Assembly: GCF_900114315.1 (NCBI RefSeq)
Contig: NZ_FOSQ01000006.1
Location: 62,001-126,000 of the forward strand
Direction: 5' to 3'
DNA from: Falsiroseomonas stagni DSM 19981
GTDB lineage: Bacteria > Pseudomonadota > Alphaproteobacteria > Acetobacterales > Acetobacteraceae
DNA length: 64,000 bases
Both the position numbers and the translations under genes were made by a program. Below are positions 58,807 to 64,000 of this stretch, piece after piece (position 1 is the first letter of the stretch; each line of letters starts with the position of its first letter). The notes under the pieces were generated by a model. The model saw nothing but the letters and a program-made list of their open reading frames with translations. It searched no databases and was not told where the DNA came from.

Positions 58807-59370
58807 ATGTCAGGTTTCGCGTCGGTCTATGGCGGCGGTAGCGACGGGATCGTTTCCGGGAGCGGCGACGACACGATCGCCTCTGGCGGTGGCGATGACA
58901 CCATCAACACCGGCTCTGGCGACGACTTCGTCCTGGCGGGCTCGGGCAGCGACAACGTGCTGCTGCGCAGCGGTGACGACACCGCCTTCGGCGAGAATGG
59001 CGACGATACGATCAATGCCGGCTCCGGCGATGACTACCTGTCCGGCGGTCGGGGCGACGACCTGCTCGTCGGCGGCAGCGGCGACGACACCGCGCTGGGC
59101 GGCACCGGCGACGACGTCTTCGCCTTCGACGACGGCTTCGGCCACGACCTGATCATCGGCTTCGCCATCGGCACGGATACCCTGCAGATCGCCACCGGGA
59201 TCAACGGCTCCGGCATCAGCGCGGCGGCCGACCTGGTGACGGGCGGCCATGTCACGGCGGACAGCTTCGGCAACGCGGTCATCACCCTCGGCGGGGATAC
59301 CATCACGTTGCAGGGGATCTCCGTGACCGACCTCACCACCCACATCGACAGCATCGTCCAGGTGGTCTGA
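58807..59370 (+). CDS. Small RTX calcium-binding protein
   Basis: 187 residues made almost wholly of Asp/Gly nonapeptides: from residue 14 or so, repeated GSGDDTI/GGGDDTI/GSGDDFV/GSGSDNV/GENGDDTI/GSGDDYL/GRGDDLL/GSGDDTAL/GTGDDVF. A C-terminal ~75 residues follow (FDDGFGHDLIIGFAIGTDTL, ITLGGDTITLQGISVTDL), typical of type I secretion ends. No enzymatic domain and no N-terminal signal. GGAGG at 58797-58801 decides ATG 58807 over a GTG at 58795. Placed between glycosyltransferase genes, it may be a secreted matrix or surface-layer component bound to polysaccharide through calcium. Confidence 0.85.
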   Translation: MSGFASVYGGGSDGIVSGSGDDTIASGGGDDTINTGSGDDFVLAGSGSDNVLLRSGDDTAFGENGDDTINAGSGDDYLSGGRGDDLLVGGSGDDTALGGTGDDVFAFDDGFGHDLIIGFAIGTDTLQIATGINGSGISAAADLVTGGHVTADSFGNAVITLGGDTITLQGISVTDLTTHIDSIVQVV

Positions 59371-59518
59371 CGCCTCCCCCAACGGGGCGGATGGCCGGCG
59401 CGGATGGATGGGGTGGCGGCGCGGCCGCGGGTAGCGCCGGGCATCGCAGCCCCACTGCCTTGGCCCTTGCGCATGATAACACCTGCGTCATTGATGGTCC
59501 GAGCATGAGGGCTGATCC

Positions 59519-61654
59519 GTGACCCCCACCCCGACCGACCCGCCCCTGCCCGCCCCTGGCGCCTGGTGGGTCTGCCTGGGGTCGGAAGCGGCCGTGGTCG
59601 TCCTGCCCGGCACCCCGGCCGATGCCCAGGCCGCCGAATTCTGCCTCGACGATGGTGCCCCGTTCCGCCCCCTGTCCCAGATACCCCTGCCCGACGGCGC
59701 CCCGGCGGGCACCATCCTGCTCCTGCGGACCCGGGGCGCGGCCGTGATCGGGCTTCGTATCGGCGGCGGCGCCTGGTCGAGCCTACCGCCCGCCCGACCG
59801 CTGGACGCGCTGAGGCCGTTGATCGACGCCGCGCCGCGGCTGCTCTCGCTCCTGGCCGGCAAGGCGGCGGGCCCGCTCCGCGCGGCCTCCGACGCCACGC
59901 TGGCGGGGGACCTGCTGGCGCTGGCGCAACCCCTGGTCATGCTGGCGCCGGATGGGGTCAGGCCGCTCGTGATGCTCGGCCAGGGGCGCAGCCTGTGGCG
60001 GATGGATGCCGGGGGCTGGCTGGTGACGGTGCAGGGCGTGGCCCGGGCGCCCGATCCGGAAGGCGGCCTCGCCCCCCTGCCCGCCGGCGCCGCCGGCGCG
60101 GTGCTGCTGCGGGCCGATGGCGTTGCGCTGCAACTGCCGGGCCAGTCCCCCGCCGCCCCCACGCTCGTCGAACTCGCCCGCCAGACCGGCGCTCCGCAGC
60201 GCGGACTGCTGCGCCAGGCCTTCATGGCCCTGCGGCGCCACGTGCATGAAGCCTGGTGCCGCGACGCGGTGCGCGATGCGCAGGTGCTGGCCATGGCGCC
60301 GCCCCGCGCGGCGGCGGAACCGGCCAATGCCGTCGGCGCCGCGGTGGACCGCGCCATTTCCGACCATGGCGGCGGTGTCTTCCTGCTGGGCTGGCTGCAT
60401 GATCCCCTGCGCCTGACCCGCGGCATGGCGCTGCGCGGCCCCTTCGGCGCCATCCCCGTGCCGCCGGAGGCGATCTTCCGCGTCAGCCGCCCCGACGTGG
60501 TGAAGAAGTTCGAACAGGCGCCCTTCGGCGACTGCGACCCCCGCCGCGGCTTTGTCGTCCATGTACCCGATGCGGGCCCCGGCCCGGTGGCGCAGTGGCG
60601 GCTGGAAATCGCGCTAGGCTCCGGCGATGCCATCGAACTCGTGGCCGGCCCCGCCCTGATCCCCGCCGCGCAGGCGAGGGAGGTGGTGCTGCGCAGCGTC
60701 AACCCGCTGGATGTCGGCCCGGCCATGCTGGACCAGGTCCTGGCCCCCGCCGCCGCCCGCCTGCACGCCGCCGCCTCCGCCGATCCCGTGGGGCAGGAGG
60801 TGGTGCAGATCGGGGAGAGGCCTTCCGCCCCCACCGTCTCCTTCGTCATCCCGCTCTACCGGAACCTCCGCTTCATCCGCCACCAGGTCGCCGCCTTCGC
60901 GCGGGACCCGATGCTGCGGCAGGCGGAGATCATCTACGTGCTCGACAGCCCGGAGCAGCGGGGGGAGGCCGAGCATCTGCTGCGCGGCACCTGCGGCCTG
61001 GCGGGCCTCGGCGTGACGCTGGTGCTGCATGGCCGCAATGCCGGCTACGCCACCGCCTGCAACAGCGGCGCCGCCATCGCCACCGCGCCGCTGCTGCTGA
61101 TGCTGAATTCGGATGTGGTGCCGGACCGGCCGGGCTGGCTGGCGCCGCTGGCCGCGCGGCTCGACGCCGATCCGCGCATCGCCTGCGTCGGGCCCAAGCT
61201 GATGTTCGACGATGGATCGCTGCAGCATGCGGGCCTCTATTTCGCCCGCGGGCCCGGGAATGACTGGTTCAACTGCCACTACTTCAAGGGATTCCCGCGC
61301 CACTACCCCGATGCCAACCGGCCGCGCGACGTGCCGGGCGTGACGGGCGCGGCCATGCTCATCCGCCGGCAGGCCTGGGACGAGGTCGGCGGCTTCCATG
61401 CCGGCTACATCGTCGGCGACTATGAGGACAGCGACCTCTGCCTGCGGCTCCGCCAGGCCGGCGGGACCATCTTCTACGAACCCGCCGCCGAGCTGTTCCA
61501 CTTCGAACGCCAATCCATCGCCCAGCACGGCGGCTACGCCGGCACCGTCGCGGCCGCCTACAATCGAAGGTTGCATCATCGCCGCTGGGACTCGACCATC
61601 GAATCGCTGATGGACGGGTTTTCACGCCACGGCGAGACCTTTGCGGCCGCCTGA
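59519..61654 (+). CDS. Glycosyltransferase family 2 protein with long N-terminal region
   Basis: 711 residues. The GT2 domain begins near 440: PTVSFVIPLYRNLRFIRHQV, IYVLDSPEQRGEAEHLL, LHGRNAGYATACNSGAAIA, LLLMLNSDVVPDRPGWL with a DxD-like NSDV, and VGPKLMFDDGSLQHAGLYF, GVTGAAMLIRRQAWDEVGGF, GDYEDSDLCLRLRQAGG. This pattern resembles rhamnosyltransferase-type GT2 enzymes. The first ~430 residues have no recognised fold (Pro/Ala/Gly-rich, beta-type stretches). GTG start at 59519 with GAGG 8 nt upstream. Likely uses dTDP-rhamnose or another NDP-sugar in polysaccharide assembly. Confidence 0.88.
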   Translation: MTPTPTDPPLPAPGAWWVCLGSEAAVVVLPGTPADAQAAEFCLDDGAPFRPLSQIPLPDGAPAGTILLLRTRGAAVIGLRIGGGAWSSLPPARPLDALRPLIDAAPRLLSLLAGKAAGPLRAASDATLAGDLLALAQPLVMLAPDGVRPLVMLGQGRSLWRMDAGGWLVTVQGVARAPDPEGGLAPLPAGAAGAVLLRADGVALQLPGQSPAAPTLVELARQTGAPQRGLLRQAFMALRRHVHEAWCRDAVRDAQVLAMAPPRAAAEPANAVGAAVDRAISDHGGGVFLLGWLHDPLRLTRGMALRGPFGAIPVPPEAIFRVSRPDVVKKFEQAPFGDCDPRRGFVVHVPDAGPGPVAQWRLEIALGSGDAIELVAGPALIPAAQAREVVLRSVNPLDVGPAMLDQVLAPAAARLHAAASADPVGQEVVQIGERPSAPTVSFVIPLYRNLRFIRHQVAAFARDPMLRQAEIIYVLDSPEQRGEAEHLLRGTCGLAGLGVTLVLHGRNAGYATACNSGAAIATAPLLLMLNSDVVPDRPGWLAPLAARLDADPRIACVGPKLMFDDGSLQHAGLYFARGPGNDWFNCHYFKGFPRHYPDANRPRDVPGVTGAAMLIRRQAWDEVGGFHAGYIVGDYEDSDLCLRLRQAGGTIFYEPAAELFHFERQSIAQHGGYAGTVAAAYNRRLHHRRWDSTIESLMDGFSRHGETFAAA

Positions 61655-61788
61655 CCCCAGGCGCGCGGCCTGGAACAACCCGGACGGGCGTCGATTGTCG
61701 TATCCCCCTTCCCGCGGACATGTTTTTGCGGCATCGGGGCGAAGAGGCCCGCCCCGTGATCCACTTAAGGTGCTAGCGTCCCCGAACC

Positions 61789-63099
61789 ATGCGCCTTCTC
61801 GTCCTCTGTCATAACCATCCCGACCTGCAGCCCGGCGGCACCGAGGTGGTGGCGCGCGGCCTGTTCCGGGAATTGCGTGACCGGCATGGGGTGGAGGGGC
61901 TTTTCCTCGGCGCCGTCACCGGGCAGCACCGCGAACGCCGCCCCGGCACGCTGTTCCAGGCCGCCGGCCGCCAGGCGGATGAGATGCTGGTCTGGCTCAG
62001 CCATTTCGACCGCTTCCACCTGGCGCAGCTGGATACCTGGGGCCTCCAGGAACTCGGCCCCTTCGTCGCGGGCTTCCAGCCCGATGTGATCCACTTCCAC
62101 CACCTGCTGTATTTCGGGCTGGAGACACTGGACCTGGTGCGGCGGGTCGCGCCGAAGGCCAGGATCGTGGTCACGCTGCACGACTTCTTCGCGATCTGCC
62201 CGCAGGAAGGCCAGTTGCTGACGGTGGATGGCAGGCTGTGCATGGGCCCTTCGCCGGATGGCTGCCGGCGTTGCTTCCCCGGCCGCGGCGGCACGGACCT
62301 CGTGCTGCGGGACCTCGGCGTGCGGGGCGCCTTCGCGGGGGTGGACCTGATCCTGTCGCCCTCCGACTTCCTGCGCGACCGCTTCATCGAGGCGGGCTGG
62401 GACCCCGCGCGGATCGAGGTGCTGCGCAACGGCATCGCGCTCGGCACCCCCGCCCCTCATCGCTTGGCTCCGGATGGGCGGCGGGACCGCTTCGGCTTCT
62501 TCGGCCACATCAACCGCTTCAAGGGCAGCATGGTGGCAATCGGCGCCTCGGCCCGGCTGACGAAGCAGGGCGTGACGCATGACCTGGCGCTGCATGGCGG
62601 CACGGCCTGGCAGCCCGACGAATTCCTGGCGGAGTTCAGGACGGCGCTGGAAGCGGCGCCGGATGCGCGGCACCACGGCCTCTACACCGCGCGGGACATG
62701 CCGGCGCGGATGGCTGCGGTGGATTGGGTGGTCATGCCCTCCATCTGGTGGGAGAACGCGCCGCTGGTGGTCATGGAGGCGTTCCGCCATGGCCGCCCGG
62801 TGATCTGCGGCAATGTGGGTGGCATGGCGGAGGCGGTGCGCGACGGTGTCGATGGCCTGCACTTCCCGATCGGTGATTCCACGGGCCTCGCCGCCGTGAT
62901 GCGCCGGGCGGCGGAGGAGCCGGGGCTGTGGGACAAGCTGGCCGCCGGCATCAGGCCGCCGAGGTTGATCGACCAGGCGGCGGCGGAACACCTGGCGCTG
63001 TATCGCCGCCTGCTGGCACCGCCAGCGGCAGCCCAGCAGGAGGAAGCCGAGGCGCCCCGGCGCAAGGCGGGAGGCAAGGCGCTTGTCCGGGCCGGCTGA
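61789..63099 (+). CDS. Glycosyltransferase family 4 protein
   Basis: 436 residues, GT-B. MRLLVLCHNHPDLQPGGTEV with the GGxE acceptor-side motif, PDVIHFHHLLYFGLETLDLV, VVTLHDFFAICPQEGQLL, CRRCFPG; then the donor domain IEVLRNGIALGTP, FGFFGHINRFKGSMVAIGAS, VVMPSIWWENAPLVVMEAFR. This HDFFAICP/CxxC style is common in O-antigen and EPS GT4 enzymes. Ends with a charged tail; the last 17 nt overlap the next gene. Confidence 0.93.
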   Translation: MRLLVLCHNHPDLQPGGTEVVARGLFRELRDRHGVEGLFLGAVTGQHRERRPGTLFQAAGRQADEMLVWLSHFDRFHLAQLDTWGLQELGPFVAGFQPDVIHFHHLLYFGLETLDLVRRVAPKARIVVTLHDFFAICPQEGQLLTVDGRLCMGPSPDGCRRCFPGRGGTDLVLRDLGVRGAFAGVDLILSPSDFLRDRFIEAGWDPARIEVLRNGIALGTPAPHRLAPDGRRDRFGFFGHINRFKGSMVAIGASARLTKQGVTHDLALHGGTAWQPDEFLAEFRTALEAAPDARHHGLYTARDMPARMAAVDWVVMPSIWWENAPLVVMEAFRHGRPVICGNVGGMAEAVRDGVDGLHFPIGDSTGLAAVMRRAAEEPGLWDKLAAGIRPPRLIDQAAAEHLALYRRLLAPPAAAQQEEAEAPRRKAGGKALVRAG

Positions 63100-63772
63100 A
63101 ACCCGCGCGGCGCCGGAAATCCGCGGCTTCATCGACGGCCTGAGCGGCAACCAGATCGATGGCTGGGCCTTCGAGCCCGCCCATCCGACGGAACGCGTCA
63201 TCGTCGAATTGCGCCTCGACGGCCAGGCAGTGGCCACCACCGTCGCCGACCGGCACCGGACCGACCTGGTGCGCGCCGGCATCGGCGATGCCTTCCACGG
63301 CTTCCGCTTCCCCCTCAAGCCCGATTGGGCCGAGCGACGGTCAGACCTGGCGGTCGTGGCGCGCGGCGCCGCGGGGGGGGAGGCCCCGCTGCAGGTCTTC
63401 CGCCGCCCCGCCATGGCCGAGGCGCGCCCCCCCGCCCCTGCCGCCCCGCCACCCGCCAGCCCGCAGGTCATCAAGGCGATCGAGCAGCTGGTCGCCGGCC
63501 AGCGCGCGCTGGAACAACGCCTGCAGGACGTCGCCGCCCGCGCGCCGGCGGAATCCGCGGGCCCCATGCCGGAGGAGGCGGAGCAGCGCATCGCCGTGCT
63601 GGAAGCCTGGGTGGCGCGGCTGGATGAACGCCTGGCTGCCCTGCAGGCGGAAGCACCGCCGCCGCGGGCCGGGCGGGCCGGGCTGGATACCTGGCAGATC
63701 GTGCTGATGGCGCTGCTCGGCCTGACCAGCTTCGGCGCGCTGACGGCCTTCGCGCTGATCCTGGCGATCTGA
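63083..63772 (+). CDS. Membrane-anchored protein with N-terminal beta domain and coiled coil (polysaccharide cluster)
   Basis: 229 residues from a TTG at 63083, supported by GGGAGG at 63069-63074. The N-terminal ~95 residues (IRGFIDGLSGNQIDGWAFEP, VIVELRLDGQAVATTVADRH) are a small beta domain seen attached to glycosyltransferases in related bacteria. A Pro-rich linker, a coiled-coil segment (IKAIEQLVAGQRALEQRLQD; EEAEQRIAVLEAWVARLDER) and a C-terminal transmembrane helix (WQIVLMALLGLTSFGALTAF) follow. Possibly a tether or organiser of the polysaccharide machinery; no known function. Confidence 0.75.
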   Translation: MSGPAETRAAPEIRGFIDGLSGNQIDGWAFEPAHPTERVIVELRLDGQAVATTVADRHRTDLVRAGIGDAFHGFRFPLKPDWAERRSDLAVVARGAAGGEAPLQVFRRPAMAEARPPAPAAPPPASPQVIKAIEQLVAGQRALEQRLQDVAARAPAESAGPMPEEAEQRIAVLEAWVARLDERLAALQAEAPPPRAGRAGLDTWQIVLMALLGLTSFGALTAFALILAI

Positions 63773-64000
63773 TGGCCGCCCGGCGCCTGCCAGCCCCGCA
63801 GGGCGCCACGCCAGGGAATGCCCGGGCGGGGGGTTCGCCGGCGACAGCGCAGGGCGTGATGGATATCGCGCGCGGGGAAGTGGGCGTCGCGGCGCGGTTC
63901 ACGCTCTGGCTCGGCATCGTGCTGGCGCTGGCGGGCTTCGCGCTCACCGTCAGCAAGATGACGATCTGGCAGGTGGTGTTGCCCACGGGCGATCCCTGGA
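63772..64000 (+). CDS. Membrane protein, 3' end beyond window
   Basis: 76 codons are present. ATG 63772 overlaps the preceding TGA (TGATG). After a ~40-residue low-complexity, Ala/Gly/Pro-rich cytoplasmic N-terminus comes VGVAARFTLWLGIVLALAGF, a clear transmembrane helix, then ALTVSKMTIWQVVLPTGDPW. No family recognised from this fragment. Likely part of the same operon as the coiled-coil membrane protein. Confidence 0.65.
   Translation, partial: MAARRLPAPQGATPGNARAGGSPATAQGVMDIARGEVGVAARFTLWLGIVLALAGFALTVSKMTIWQVVLPTGDPW

Noticed and set aside
58659-58841. Possible 60-residue ORF in the leader of the small RTX gene
   Set aside because: It overlaps the RTX start region, begins with a non-ATG codon and has no ribosome-binding site. 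The hydrophobic stretch alone is not convincing.
1-64000. CRISPR arrays, tRNA/rRNA genes, transposases, phage genes, known riboswitches
   Set aside because: None found by reading both strands. Short repeats noted above do not have CRISPR spacing, and no transposase or integrase motifs are visible in any translation.

Overview
The window is very GC-rich, gene-dense chromosomal DNA from what looks like an aerobic alphaproteobacterium. The best guess is the Acetobacteraceae/Roseomonas group. This rests on gene content: Bug-type solute receptors, several amine/peptide ABC importers, a DUF3141 PHA-synthase-like protein, FAD amine dehydrogenases and RTX proteins. It is an inference, not a phylogenetic result. 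I see no rRNA, tRNA, CRISPR array, prophage or insertion sequence. Genes are packed with many 1-4 nt stop/start overlaps (ATGA, GTGA, TGATG), so most blocks are probably operons.

Layout. 1-5.1 kb: 5' part of a 5-hydroxyisourate hydrolase gene (cut by the window edge), a Bug receptor, a BMP-family binding protein without a signal peptide, mscL, an atypical M20 peptidase homologue and a GST-like protein. 5.13-5.41 kb: a large nested inverted repeat between convergent genes. 5.4-10.9 kb: a peptide-type binding protein divergent from a three-subunit FAD/2Fe-2S dehydrogenase set (HcnABC / opine oxidase / D-hydroxyproline dehydrogenase type) plus a fourth FAD oxidoreductase. 11.0-13.7 kb: a DUF3141 protein with a TGC-rich palindromic element upstream, and a small hypothetical gene. 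13.8-19.4 kb: a four-gene osmoprotectant/quaternary-amine ABC importer, then a hydroxyacid dehydrogenase and a beta-keto acid cleavage enzyme, which together suggest a catabolic route for a beta-hydroxy (perhaps carnitine-like) compound. 19.4-29.2 kb: two membrane proteins; a complete dipeptide/oligopeptide ABC importer (two ATPases, two permeases, divergent receptor) with a creatininase, a ketopantoate-reductase-like enzyme and an M20 peptidase downstream of the receptor. 29.2-34.8 kb (minus strand): a Ser/Thr kinase fused to a universal stress domain with a metallophosphoesterase, a gnd-gntK-dihydrodipicolinate-synthase-like operon, and a persulfide-dioxygenase-like MBL protein whose Shine-Dalgarno lies in a perfect hairpin. 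34.9-38.6 kb: xanthine dehydrogenase xdhA-xdhB. 38.6-44.4 kb: a secreted-type esterase/RTX fusion and a trehalose synthase-maltokinase fusion. 44.8-49.2 kb: an OmpR-type regulator divergent from two genes that share a degenerate histidine-kinase ATPase-like module, then a GH8 cellulase. 49.2-50.9 kb: an IlvD/Edd sugar-acid dehydratase. 51.1-64 kb: an exopolysaccharide region with dTDP-rhamnose genes rfbC-rfbD-rfbA (no rfbB), four glycosyltransferases (one a 1139-residue multidomain protein), a small RTX protein behind an AT-rich leader, and membrane proteins running off the right edge.

Taken together the window is a scavenging and surface-polysaccharide region: importers for organic acids, quaternary amines and peptides sit with matching oxidative or hydrolytic enzymes, next to stress (trehalose, MscL, Usp, sulfide detoxification) and envelope-polysaccharide functions.
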